64,000 bases of DNA from Aurantiacibacter sp. MUD61 (GCF_027912455.1 NZ_CP115446.1:2565501-2629500); one strand, 5' to 3'. Shown: positions 8,646 through 16,076, counted from the stretch's first letter. The notes: a model not told the origin generated them from the sequence alone. Numbers and translations are program-made.

Positions 8646-8663
8646 GCGGTAATATAATACCGC
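8646..8663. promoter_or_regulatory. Dyad-symmetric site upstream of the capsid gene
   Basis: Arms GCGGTA (8646-8651) and TACCGC (8658-8663) flank the AT-only centre ATATAA. It lies in the 135-base gap before the capsid gene, just past the stop of the upstream 72-residue gene. A TTGACT on the minus strand (8674-8669) abuts it, but no matching -10 at proper spacing is evident. It could be an operator controlling the capsid gene. Confidence 0.4.
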
Positions 8664-8670
8664 TCAAAAG

Positions 8671-8889
8671 TCAAGAGCTGAGTAGCTGCGCTTCGCACCT
8701 ATCCGCAATGTCGCGCAGTCTTTCCACAGCCTGCGCAGGCCCAATCTGTCGCGCGATGACTTCCACCATTGCCGCACCGGCCACGTTCGCTGCGTCGTCT
8801 CGATCTAGGCCGAAATTCTCGAAGGCATCCAAGACCGAAGTCGATACAGCGTGAGCCGCGCCTGCGAATTGTTCTTCAGATATTTTCAT
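8671..8889 (-). CDS. Small island protein, unknown (72 residues)
   Basis: A 72-residue helical protein beginning MKISEEQFAGAAHAVSTSVL. The start at 8889 is supported by a near-perfect AGGAGGAAAC ribosome site; the longer frame from 8943 is not needed. Composition is Ala/Asp/Glu-rich with amphipathic helices and no Cys. It lies between the RepA-like helicase and the capsid gene on the same strand. I do not recognise the family. Similar-sized genes at this place in phage satellites are often regulators or capsid-related factors, but no specific role can be given. Confidence 0.7.
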   Translation of the reverse strand: MKISEEQFAGAAHAVSTSVLDAFENFGLDRDDAANVAGAAMVEVIARQIGPAQAVERLRDIADRCEAQLLSS

Positions 8890-8908
8890 GTTTCCTCCTG
8901 TGGAGCCT

Positions 8909-8922
8909 CGCGCGCGCGCGCG
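8909..8922. repeat. (CG)7 alternating tract
   Basis: Seven consecutive CG dinucleotides lie in the 117-base gap between the 72-residue gene and the RepA-like gene. Such purine-pyrimidine alternation can adopt Z-DNA and is prone to slippage. No function is evident. Confidence 0.6.
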
Positions 8923-9006
8923 GGGGAAAAACGGTGTTTGCATTGAAGTTCTATTCCCCCGCCGGTTTCCAGACTGAGGTTCTGAGAAACTTGAACACCC
9001 CTTCCC

Positions 9007-10359
9007 TCATTGCTTGCACCGGTCACAGCCAGCGTCTCCGCAAGCAGGGCAAATTCCAGTTTCGGGCGCGGGCGGCTCATCAGGAGCCGCGCCCGTTATA
9101 TACGTAGTATATAGGTGGTCGGTGCGTGCGGCCTTTTCGCCTTGGTCGGTGGCGGTCAGTGCAGGTGGTTGGTGCGGGTGGTCGGTGCACTTTTCGGCAG
9201 GGCTTTCGACTGCTCGAATGCCGTATTTCCACGCGCGGTTTTCACGCTGCCACAGCTTAGCATCCAGTTCGATCGCACCAATGGCCAAAAGCCTTTCGTG
9301 GGCGCGCTTGAAGGCTTCTTTGCCATAGCCCTTGCCTTCCGGCATTTTGCAGAAAACGGCAGCAAAATAGTTAGTGCCGGTGTTTTCCGACACGGCCCTT
9401 TTGCGTTCTGTCGCCGCTGCAAGGCAGCGCAGGTAGGCCGCGTTCTCGCCATTTGCCTTAGCTGCCTCCGCCAGTTCCCTTGCGGCATCCGGCGGCAGGT
9501 CTTCATCCCTCACAAATGCGAAGTCGTGCCAGCGGAATTCGACGCTCTTGCCCAATCGTGAGTAGTTCGCTTTCGCCAAGGCCAGTGTGCGGGCATCGGG
9601 GTCGAGACAGTTCCCATGTTCATCCTGCACCCTGTCGATGTGGATTTGCGAGCGAACCGCATTCAGCCAAGCCGTAGATCCGCTGTAATTGTCTCCGCTC
9701 TTGTTCGGGTGCCCGATTAGCAGGATCGTAACCCTGTAGGTCTGGACCAGTTTATAGAGGAGATTGACGAAGCGGGTGACTTGCCCTCGGTCATTTTCAT
9801 TCCCGGCGAACAGGTGCGCCACATTGTCGAGGATGACGAATTGCACACCAGCCCTGCCGATGGTCCGGGATAGCAGCTTAAACGTATCTGCGATCTCCAG
9901 AGTGCCGTCGTGGTTGAACGTCGCAAGTTCGTTGGCTTGCTGCCCGCGAATGCTGGAAAGCAAAAGATTTTCGCTCAGATCGGGCGCGCCGATGGCCTGA
10001 TTGATTTTGCGCTGCCGACGGTGCAATTCGTCGTCGTCATCCTCGCAGGTAACGTAGAGCACGAAGTTGCCAATATCTTGCAACCTGCCAGTTGCTGCCC
10101 CCAACATTGGTTTCCGGGCGGCAACGCAAGTCGCCAGTTGTTGCGCGAATAGGCTTTTGCCAGCGCCGCCGGGGCCGGTGAATAGAGTTATTTCGCCTTC
10201 CGGAATAAGCCCTTCCAGCACCCAATCGCGCGGCGGCGGAGGTGGACCGTTCAGGCGGGCCATGTCGAATATGGGCAGCGTCTCGCCGTCATCGAAACGT
10301 GCACCGGTCGGCTTCGCCAGTTCTTGATCGAATTGTTTGATTGATTGTTGCGCGTTCAT
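9007..10359 (-). CDS. RepA-like hexameric helicase / AAA-type ATPase
   Basis: A 450-residue P-loop ATPase. The Walker A is TGPGGAGKS near residues 61-69, the Walker B is VQFVILDNVAHLF near 175-187, and GHPNKSGDNYSGSTAW near 215-230 fits the sensor/motif-3 region of RepA/RecA-like helicases. The C-terminal third is a winged-helix-like region, and the tail ends in a Cys cluster, CPACGDAGCDRC, that could bind zinc. RepA-like proteins unwind origins for plasmid or satellite replication. Here it is the only replication gene in the element. Its start overlaps the stop of the upstream 96-residue gene by four bases. Confidence 0.85.
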   Translation of the reverse strand: MNAQQSIKQFDQELAKPTGARFDDGETLPIFDMARLNGPPPPPRDWVLEGLIPEGEITLFTGPGGAGKSLFAQQLATCVAARKPMLGAATGRLQDIGNFVLYVTCEDDDDELHRRQRKINQAIGAPDLSENLLLSSIRGQQANELATFNHDGTLEIADTFKLLSRTIGRAGVQFVILDNVAHLFAGNENDRGQVTRFVNLLYKLVQTYRVTILLIGHPNKSGDNYSGSTAWLNAVRSQIHIDRVQDEHGNCLDPDARTLALAKANYSRLGKSVEFRWHDFAFVRDEDLPPDAARELAEAAKANGENAAYLRCLAAATERKRAVSENTGTNYFAAVFCKMPEGKGYGKEAFKRAHERLLAIGAIELDAKLWQRENRAWKYGIRAVESPAEKCTDHPHQPPALTATDQGEKAARTDHLYTTYITGAAPDEPPAPETGICPACGDAGCDRCKQ

Positions 10360-10646
10360 TCGCCGCCCTCCCGCTCCAGGTGGTCAGCTAGGAATGCCGC
10401 GTGCACGAGGTTGCGACAGTAGGCGACAGCTATTTTGAGACGGTCGGCAGACACGTCGGCAAACACCATCGCGCCTGCCAGTTCGTGTGCGTCGGCTGCA
10501 TGGTGCAGGGCCGTGCGGCTCCACACCTTCCCGCGAAGGTCGGCAGCGTAGTCACGCGCCACCAGCAAGGCCGTGCGTTGCTCTAGTTCTTCACCATCGG
10601 CACAGTTGGGCACGAATTGGCGAACGTGGAATGCCAGATCAGTCAT
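10356..10646 (-). CDS. Hypothetical island protein (96 residues)
   Basis: A 96-residue, mostly helical soluble protein rich in Ala with several His and Asp residues (ALHHAADAHELAG). It starts at ATG 10646, preceded by GGGAGGG; the longer frame from 10688 lacks a better site. The stop overlaps the RepA-like start (ATGA), so the two are translationally coupled and may act together in replication or its control. No family is recognised. It follows a 167-base intergenic region with a strong hairpin. Confidence 0.65.
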   Translation of the reverse strand: MTDLAFHVRQFVPNCADGEELEQRTALLVARDYAADLRGKVWSRTALHHAADAHELAGAMVFADVSADRLKIAVAYCRNLVHAAFLADHLEREGGE

Positions 10647-10775
10647 CGCGCATCCCTCCCTGTCCAATAGGCAAGGTTGCGAAGCCAATTCAGGCGGGCC
10701 GCTACAGCGGGTTTTAGTTGAATTTCGGGGTGATCTCGCGTAAGGATCGGATTGTTCGCCGCAATGGACATTCCG

Positions 10776-10806
10776 GCCCCTGCGCTCCTCTTCGGGAGGC
10801 GGGGGC
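10776..10806 (+). terminator. GC-rich hairpin with T-rich tail on the plus strand
   Basis: GCCCCTGCGCTCC and GGAGGCGGGGGC fold into a long stem with one mismatch and one bulge around TCTTCG, followed on the plus strand by TTTCCATTT. All annotated genes here run on the minus strand, so this terminator-like element points the other way. It may end an unannotated plus-strand RNA or act on both strands. Confidence 0.5.
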
Positions 10807-10813
10807 TTTCCAT

Positions 10814-11011
10814 TTAAGCAGACTCTCTTTCAGCCAAGCGGGCCTCGGTCCACTCTTCAATTTCGGCTGCATCCCATGCCACTGCGCGGCCTTCGGGTCC
10901 GCCTAGCTTCACTGGCTTTGGGAAACGCCCCTCAGCAATCATCGCGTAAACCGTAGATCGCGAGTATGGCACGCGCTCCAAAACGGTCGGAAGTCGGAGA
11001 AAAGTTGTCAT
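10814..11011 (-). CDS. AlpA-family DNA-binding regulator
   Basis: A 65-residue winged helix-turn-helix protein of the AlpA/excisionase type. FLRLPTVLERVPYSRSTVYA forms the HTH, followed by MIAEGRFPKPVKLG and WDAAEIEEWTEARLAER. AlpA-type proteins activate integrase genes or act as excision factors in P4-like elements. No clear Shine-Dalgarno is seen. A dyad (GTCAGT-N6-ACTGAC) lies 12-29 bases upstream of the start and could be its own operator. It sits between the integrase-side genes and the replication genes, the usual place for the lysogeny switch. Confidence 0.9.
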   Translation of the reverse strand: MTTFLRLPTVLERVPYSRSTVYAMIAEGRFPKPVKLGGPEGRAVAWDAAEIEEWTEARLAERESA

Positions 11012-11022
11012 TGGCTGTCACC

Positions 11023-11040
11023 GTCAGTTGTTGGACTGAC
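11023..11040. promoter_or_regulatory. Dyad operator candidate upstream of alpA
   Basis: GTCAGT (11023-11028) and ACTGAC (11035-11040) flank TGTTGG. A second, overlapping pair, CTGTCA (11015-11020) and TGACAG (11037-11042), shares its right arm. It lies directly before the alpA start, so AlpA or another regulator may bind here. Confidence 0.45.
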
Positions 11041-11074
11041 AGCTTGATTAACCAGTTTGAAAACGGACAGCGGC

Positions 11075-11488
11075 CTAGGTGTCCGGACTTTTTCTCCGGT
11101 GCCGATTCCACTGCCTCACTATTGCGTCCGCCTTGCCCATGCCCTCCCGTTCGCATTGTGCGGCTGCACCTTGGAGGCCGAGTTTCGGCCTTAGTTCCTT
11201 CAATCGGGCAAAGCGCCTTTCCCGCAAGGGCTCGTGCGTGGCGTTAGTCAACAGGGCGGCTTCTTTAGCCGCGTCCGCAATCTTTTTGCCGCGCTGAGCA
11301 TCAAGGCGCATTCCAGTTTCAACATGATCTCTTGAGAGCTGCCAAAGCGCTTTGGCGCGCTCGATTTTGTCGATGCGCTCTTCGCTTGAGAGGATCGGGC
11401 TATTTGCCGCCTGCTCACATTCACGGGCTTGCCGCTCGCATTCCTTTGCCAGCGCGATATACTTTTCGCTAACGGTCGGCTCATCCAT
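11075..11488 (-). CDS. Hypothetical helical protein coupled to the integrase
   Basis: A 137-residue, highly charged, probably coiled-coil protein (KECERQARECEQAANS near residues 15-30, then further Arg/Glu-rich helices and a basic C-terminal tail RQWNRHRRK). Its ATG lies inside the last codons of the integrase, overlapping by 8 bases, so it is translated from the same message. The family is not recognised. Basic tail and position suggest a nucleic-acid role such as assisting recombination, but this is inference only. Confidence 0.65.
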   Translation of the reverse strand: MDEPTVSEKYIALAKECERQARECEQAANSPILSSEERIDKIERAKALWQLSRDHVETGMRLDAQRGKKIADAAKEAALLTNATHEPLRERRFARLKELRPKLGLQGAAAQCEREGMGKADAIVRQWNRHRRKSPDT

Positions 11489-12641
11489 TGATCTGCACCA
11501 CATTGTCGCCGGTCGCTATACCAAGCGCTCTTTCGACTTCCGATGCCCACGCATCGAGCGCATGGCGCTTTTCCGGCGCGTAGGAATGCAAAGCGTAAAC
11601 CTGCGCAGTCACACCCTGCAACGCGTGATTGAGGACGCGGGAGACGGTGGTCTCGGCAATGCCAAGCCGCACCATGTGCGTTGCCGCTGTCCTGCGTAGA
11701 TCGTGAAAGCGCCACGGCTTCAATTCTTCGCCTCGGCTAGCGAGATATTTGTCAAGACGTGTCTTCGCCTTGGCAAAACCGCTTATCGGCGTTTCGCCGG
11801 TCGTGGTAAAAACGTAATCGCCAAGCTGCGGCTGCGCTTTGATTATCGCAATCACCGCTGGCGATAACGGGACAAGGTGAGCGCGGCTTGCTTTTGTGCT
11901 GTCCGCTGTGAGGGTCCACGTTCCCGCCTCTAGGTCGAGGTCAGTCCACCGCATCCCTGCAACCTCAGCGCGCCGCTGAGCGGTCAGGAGCAACGTTTGA
12001 AGCCACGGCCCCATCGGATAGCCTAGAAGCGCCCCAGCGCGCCACACAGCGGCGATTTCGGGCATATCCAGCACCCTGTCGCGCGGGCGCTCCGCTTTGG
12101 GTTTCTCGATGCCCTCAATAGGCGATGCTTCCAGCCAATCGCGGCGCAAGGCATGGCGGAAAATGGTCCTCACAAGAGCAAGTATGCGGTTCGGCAAAAC
12201 CTTGCCTTCCAGTCCGTCGAATAGATCCCTTGCATCGGCGCGTTTGATTGTGGTGATCTTGCGGTCCCGCCAGTGAGGCAGGACGTGCAATTCGAGCTGG
12301 CGCTCTTGCTCTGGCGCGTTCCGGTTTTTGGGCTTCGCAACGGTCTCAAGCCAGTGCTCGGCAACCTGCCCGAATGTCCGGTCCAGCCCTTCCGTGCTGC
12401 CACTAGCCTCTAGCGCCTCAATCATGCCCTCGGCTTTATCGCGCGCCGCTGCCAGCTTCATTTGAGGATAGGTGCCAACCTTGCGATTGATAACCTTCGC
12501 CCCCAAACGCCTGCGCAGGGTCCATGTCTTCTTTCCGCCACTGCCAACACGAAGGCGAAGGCCAGTCACTTTGTGATCGGGATATTCGCGCTGCCCGCTG
12601 GCAGGGGGCTTGATCGCAGCAATTTTCGTGTCAGTCAGCAT
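11481..12641 (-). CDS. int: Tyrosine-type site-specific integrase (P4-like)
   Basis: A 386-residue tyrosine recombinase. It has an N-terminal DUF4102-like arm-binding domain (LTDTKIAAIKPPASGQREYP), a SAM-like core-binding domain and a catalytic domain. Catalytic residues are visible: Arg in TAQRRAEVAGMRW, HxxR in HDLRRTAATHM, His/Trp-position LNHA, and the nucleophile Tyr in AQVYALHSYAPEKR. The start at 12641 (MLTDTK) is typical of the family; an in-frame ATG lies 21 bases upstream. It should recombine the 48-bp tRNA-Lys repeat. It overlaps the upstream 70-residue gene by 11 bases and ends 404 bases from the next regulator, alpA's start side. Confidence 0.95.
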   Translation of the reverse strand: MLTDTKIAAIKPPASGQREYPDHKVTGLRLRVGSGGKKTWTLRRRLGAKVINRKVGTYPQMKLAAARDKAEGMIEALEASGSTEGLDRTFGQVAEHWLETVAKPKNRNAPEQERQLELHVLPHWRDRKITTIKRADARDLFDGLEGKVLPNRILALVRTIFRHALRRDWLEASPIEGIEKPKAERPRDRVLDMPEIAAVWRAGALLGYPMGPWLQTLLLTAQRRAEVAGMRWTDLDLEAGTWTLTADSTKASRAHLVPLSPAVIAIIKAQPQLGDYVFTTTGETPISGFAKAKTRLDKYLASRGEELKPWRFHDLRRTAATHMVRLGIAETTVSRVLNHALQGVTAQVYALHSYAPEKRHALDAWASEVERALGIATGDNVVQING

Positions 12642-12843
12642 TTTGCTGCGCCCGAAATGCAATAACGTTATTCACCGCTTGCTGTTCAAACGCTTTTCGC
12701 GCCTCTCTTTGGATTGCTCTCGCAATGAACATGCTTTGGTTAGCGTCGAGTGCCAGCTCAATCAGCTTCGATCCACTTTGCACTGAGACCGTCACGAAAC
12801 GCCCGTCAAAATTGGCGGTCGGCACCTGTGTTGCTATGTCCAT
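12631..12843 (-). CDS. Small island protein upstream of the integrase
   Basis: A 70-residue protein starting MDIATQVPTANFDGRFVTVS, with a short beta-rich N-terminus and a helical C-terminus (ARAIQREARKAFEQQAVNN). A Shine-Dalgarno GAGGGA lies about 9 bases before the ATG, and its end overlaps the integrase start by 11 bases, so the two are probably co-translated. The family is not recognised. It might be an accessory factor to the integrase; nothing in the sequence proves it. Confidence 0.6.
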   Translation of the reverse strand: MDIATQVPTANFDGRFVTVSVQSGSKLIELALDANQSMFIARAIQREARKAFEQQAVNNVIAFRAQQNAD

Positions 12844-12913
12844 CTTGTCGTTCCCTCTATCTAGGGTTTCGATAGGGCCAGGGTGGAAGTGTCAGCTTCC
12901 CCTTGGCCCGCCT

Positions 12914-12987
12914 GTTACCTGATCGGCAATAGGTAACGATTTAGGTAACTCAATGCCGGATAATAGGCAACACCTTTGGACGTTACC
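12914..12987. promoter_or_regulatory. Putative integrase/Xis arm sites, right end
   Basis: GGTAAC occurs directly at 12932-12937 and 12944-12949, spaced 12 bases, and inverted as GTTACC at 12914-12919 and 12982-12987. The direct pair matches the pair near attL. The cluster begins 58-130 bases inside attR. Confidence 0.5.
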
Positions 12988-13044
12988 GGAGCGCATTTAC
13001 GCATAGGAGGGCTTTAATCGGACCTTGCTGGAAACCGTTTGACG

Positions 13045-13092
13045 TGACTCTTAATCAGCGGGTCCTAGGTTCGAGCCCTAGTGCGTCCACCA
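13045..13092 (+). repeat. attR: 48-bp copy of the tRNA-Lys 3' half
   Basis: An exact duplicate of 4073-4120. The 5' half of the tRNA is absent here, so this is not a second tRNA gene but the right attachment site of the island. Confidence 0.95.
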
Positions 13093-13203
13093 CCTTCCTC
13101 TTTTCAATAGAATGCTGCTTGGGCATAGCAACCATCGTGGCTGCGCATTTGGTGGTTCCAACAAAGCCTCGACTAGGCTGACGCGCTGGTGCATGCCGCA
13201 GCC

Positions 13204-14190
13204 ATGGTCAGACTTGTATTCTCCCTCTTGTTGATGGCTTTACTTGCCGTTGCAGCGCCGAGTGCAGCGATCGCGCGCGACCAGTCCGATTGGCAGGCGC
13301 TACAGGTGCAGGACTTGCGTCTCGCCCGCGTTGCGGATCGCATCATGGTCGCGAATGCCAATTTGTGCCGCAACCAGATGCCAATCACCGGGATGATCCT
13401 GCACAGCGCGGACCAATATCCTTCGGCAAACTATGATGAGCGCTTCGCGAACGGCCCGCTGGCGATTGCCGCGGTGTCACCGGATTCCCCCGCCTTTGCA
13501 GCGGGTCTGCGAGGGGGTGACACTATCATCGCGATCAACAGCTCACCCATTGCGGACTTGCCCCGCCCGGAAATTGGCAATTTGCGCGAGGCAGGCTTCA
13601 ATTTGCTCGCCCAGCAAAATCCGACCAGCCCGCTCAGCGTGCAAGTGATGCGTGCAGATGGTACTCACGACATCGTTATTCAGCCCGAAGCAGGATGCAG
13701 GAGCCTGGTCGAGATTTCGATCGGGGAAGGGTCAAGAGCACGCAGCGATGGGCGGGTGATCCAGATACGTTACGACTTTGCTGAGCAGATGACAGACGAT
13801 GAACTGGCGGCAATCTTCGCGCACGAGCTCGCACATACAGTCCTCGAGCACCGCCGGCGCAAGGAGGCCGCCGGGATTTCGGTCGGAGTGCTCGGCGAAT
13901 TGGGCCGAAACCAGCGCGCAAATCGGGAGGCCGAGGTGGAGGCGGACAGGCTTTCGGTCCATCTGCTTGCGAACGCCGGTTATGATCCCACGATTGCCCC
14001 CGCCTTTTGGCGCACCGGCATCGGACGCGACCTGAGCAGTGGCATCATGGGGAGCTGGATTTATCCGTCAACGGGTGCGCGGGCCGACCTGATCGAGCGG
14101 GAAATCACCATGTTCCTCCCCAATCTGCGCGGGCCGAGCTGGCCGGGCCATTTGCTCGCTCTGCGTGATCGCAGCTTCAGCCGCGACTGA
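13204..14190 (+). CDS. PDZ-containing M48-like metalloprotease, exported
   Basis: A 328-residue protein with a signal peptide (about residues 1-28). A PDZ-like segment is near residues 85-125 (VSPDSPAFAAGLRGGDTIIA), and a zinc-protease motif is near residue 212 as FAHELAHTVLEH (HExxH). REAEVEADRLSVHLL about 35 residues later supplies the third ligand. This matches periplasmic M48-type peptidases involved in envelope quality control, with an unusual N-terminal PDZ. A GTG at 13189 is an alternative start. It is the first chromosomal gene right of the island and would have been downstream of tRNA-Lys before insertion. Confidence 0.85.
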   Translation: MVRLVFSLLLMALLAVAAPSAAIARDQSDWQALQVQDLRLARVADRIMVANANLCRNQMPITGMILHSADQYPSANYDERFANGPLAIAAVSPDSPAFAAGLRGGDTIIAINSSPIADLPRPEIGNLREAGFNLLAQQNPTSPLSVQVMRADGTHDIVIQPEAGCRSLVEISIGEGSRARSDGRVIQIRYDFAEQMTDDELAAIFAHELAHTVLEHRRRKEAAGISVGVLGELGRNQRANREAEVEADRLSVHLLANAGYDPTIAPAFWRTGIGRDLSSGIMGSWIYPSTGARADLIEREITMFLPNLRGPSWPGHLLALRDRSFSRD

Positions 14191-14196
14191 GAGGGA

Positions 14197-14715
14197 TCAA
14201 TCCCTGCGCGCCTTCTCCGGCGCTTCGCTGATGTCGATATAATTGCGATCGAAATAGGTCAGCGGCGTGGCGTCCTGGCGATGGCTGGCGGCAATCAGCT
14301 CACCGACAAAGATTGTATGAGTGCCGAAGACATGCCGATCCGCGACCGTGCAGATGAGGCTCGATTGCGCACTGGTCAGGACGGGAACGCCGTGCTGTTC
14401 CTGCCAGTCCCCAACCGAAAATCGGTCCGCTTCGGGAATCATGAAGTGCTCCGCCACATCGCGATTGGAAAGGCCGAGCACATTGATGCAGAAGCGCTGC
14501 GCGTGCGTAATCGGCTCATGCAGCGAAGCACCGCGGTTGATACAGGCGAGCAGCGATGGCGGGGAGAAACTCAGCGAGCTCACAGCCGTCGCCAGGATGC
14601 CATAGGGCTGGCCATCATGAATGGTAGTGACGGCGTAGACCGTGGCGGCGACATGGCGCATCGCCTCGCGAAATGAATCGGTAAGCTCCATCTCGCTCTT
14701 TCCTACAGCATCCAT
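14197..14715 (-). CDS. Flavin reductase-like FMN-binding protein
   Basis: A 172-residue protein of the flavin reductase-like split-barrel family. Typical segments are FREAMRHVAATVYAVTT near the N-terminus, GILATAVSSLSFSPPSLLAC near residues 39-58, and FCINVLGLSNRDVAEHF near 75-91. Members reduce free FMN or FAD with NAD(P)H, often for a partner monooxygenase that is not in this window. An alternative ATG at 14691 has a better Shine-Dalgarno (AGGA, 9 bases upstream). It converges with the M48-like gene, with 6 bases between stops, and is divergent from ribB, which is functionally suggestive because RibB feeds FMN synthesis. Confidence 0.85.
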   Translation of the reverse strand: MDAVGKSEMELTDSFREAMRHVAATVYAVTTIHDGQPYGILATAVSSLSFSPPSLLACINRGASLHEPITHAQRFCINVLGLSNRDVAEHFMIPEADRFSVGDWQEQHGVPVLTSAQSSLICTVADRHVFGTHTIFVGELIAASHRQDATPLTYFDRNYIDISEAPEKARRD

Positions 14716-14768
14716 GCCCGCTTAGTGGAGGGGGTTTTGTCGCGGCGCAAGGGCCAATTCCGAAGCGC

Positions 14769-14808
14769 AATGTGATGCGCAACGGTTGCAATCACATTCT
14801 GGTGTGAT
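14769..14808. promoter_or_regulatory. Triple TGTGAT/ATCACA half-site cluster before ribB
   Basis: Three alternating half-sites, TGTGAT (14771-14776), ATCACA (14791-14796) and TGTGAT (14803-14808), make two overlapping perfect dyads in the 104-base gap between the flavin reductase gene and ribB. The first dyad extends to AATGTGAT/ATCACATT. The last half-site ends 11 bases before the ribB ATG. It is a good operator candidate and might be recognised by the HTH of RibB itself. Confidence 0.55.
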
Positions 14809-14819
14809 AGTGGCGCCAC

Positions 14820-16070
14820 ATGAGTGATCAAACTATCGAAAAAGTTCGTCAGTTAATTGCCGATGGCAAAATGACCCGCGCCGGTCTTGCCCGGGCCGCA
14901 GGACTCCACGCCAATACCTTGCGCGATTGCGCCGAAGAGGGCTGGAACCCGACAAGCGACACGTTGGGGAAGCTCGACCGGTTCCTCGAAGAGAATGATG
15001 ACACGCCCGTGCTCGTCGGGATTGAAGAAATCATCGACGAGGCCCGGAATGGCCGCATGTATATCCTTGTCGATGACGAGGACCGCGAGAACGAAGGCGA
15101 TCTCATCATTCCTGCGCAAATGGCCACTCCTGCAGCGATTAACTTCATGGCGACCCACGGTCGCGGCCTGATCTGCCTCTCGCTCGATCGCGCCCGCGTG
15201 GATGCGCTCGGCCTTGAGCCGATGAGCCGCAACAACAAGGAAAGCATGCAGACCGCCTTCACTATTTCGATCGAGGCGAAGGAAGGCGTAACCACCGGCA
15301 TTTCCGCCGCCGATCGCGCACGCACCGTATCGGTCGCGATCGACAGCACCAAAGGGCCTGACGACATCGTGACGCCGGGTCATGTTTTCCCGCTGACCGC
15401 GCGCGACGGCGGCGTGCTGGTACGCGCCGGCCATACCGAAGCGGCAGTCGACATTTCCCGCCTCGCCGGCCTCAATCCCTCCGGCGTGATCTGCGAGATC
15501 ATGAATGAAGACGGCTCGATGGCTCGCCTCGACGACCTCATCACATTCGCCCGCAAGCATGGCCTCAAGATCGGCACGATCCGCGACTTAATCGCCTATC
15601 GCATGCGCAACGATCACCTTGTCGAGCGCGGCGACGAACGCGCTTTCGAGAGCGATTATGGCGGACAGTGGCGCATGATCACCTATCGCAATACGGTCTC
15701 CAATAATGAGGCCTACGTGCTGCAGAAGGGGCATGTGTCGCCGGACGAACCCACCCTCGCCCGCGTCCATCCGATCTCGGTTTTCGACGACGTGCTGGGT
15801 GAACCCGGCCCACGCAAACGCACTTTGCAGCGCGCCATGCAGGCGGTCGGCGAACATGGATCTGGCGTGATCGTGATCCTCACCGGCCGCGTCGGCTCAA
15901 GCAAAAACTGGACCTCGGAAGACGAGCTGCGCAATGTCGGTATCGGCTCGCAGATCCTTGCTGACCTGGGCGTGCACGACATGATCCTGCTCACCAATTC
16001 CCAGCCCAATGTTGTCGCAATCGAGGGCTATGGCCTCAACATTGTCGGCCACCACCCCATCCCGGAGTAA
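14820..16070 (+). CDS. ribB: 3,4-dihydroxy-2-butanone-4-phosphate synthase with HTH N-terminus
   Basis: A 416-residue protein. Residues 1-55 form a Cro/CI-like HTH (MTRAGLARAAGLHANTLRD). Residues 65-270 are the DHBP synthase domain, with the catalytic acidic loop DDEDRENEGDL near residue 85 and GHVFPLTARDGGVLVRAGHT. The C-terminal 145 residues look like GTP cyclohydrolase II but lack the zinc-binding Cys cluster, so only RibB activity (ribulose-5-phosphate to DHBP plus formate) is likely. ribH follows after 6 bases. No Shine-Dalgarno is seen near the ATG. An N-terminal HTH on RibB is unusual and suggests autoregulation. Confidence 0.9.
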   Translation: MSDQTIEKVRQLIADGKMTRAGLARAAGLHANTLRDCAEEGWNPTSDTLGKLDRFLEENDDTPVLVGIEEIIDEARNGRMYILVDDEDRENEGDLIIPAQMATPAAINFMATHGRGLICLSLDRARVDALGLEPMSRNNKESMQTAFTISIEAKEGVTTGISAADRARTVSVAIDSTKGPDDIVTPGHVFPLTARDGGVLVRAGHTEAAVDISRLAGLNPSGVICEIMNEDGSMARLDDLITFARKHGLKIGTIRDLIAYRMRNDHLVERGDERAFESDYGGQWRMITYRNTVSNNEAYVLQKGHVSPDEPTLARVHPISVFDDVLGEPGPRKRTLQRAMQAVGEHGSGVIVILTGRVGSSKNWTSEDELRNVGIGSQILADLGVHDMILLTNSQPNVVAIEGYGLNIVGHHPIPE

Positions 16071-16076
16071 TCATTC

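Larger units (their letters stand above)
12844..13203. other. Island right-end non-coding region with attR
   Basis: About 360 bases without a supported gene. It contains the putative arm-site cluster (12914-12987), the 48-bp attR repeat (13045-13092) and about 110 bases of chromosomal spacer. It must also hold the promoter for the leftward int operon. I see no convincing -35/-10 pair. Confidence 0.7.

Noticed and set aside
13045..13092. A second tRNA-Lys gene at the right island end
   Set aside because: Only the 3' half is present; acceptor 5' strand and D-arm are missing, so it is attR.
14716..14819. FMN riboswitch upstream of ribB
   Set aside because: The gap is short and lacks the conserved RFN-element helices; only the TGTGAT dyads are visible.
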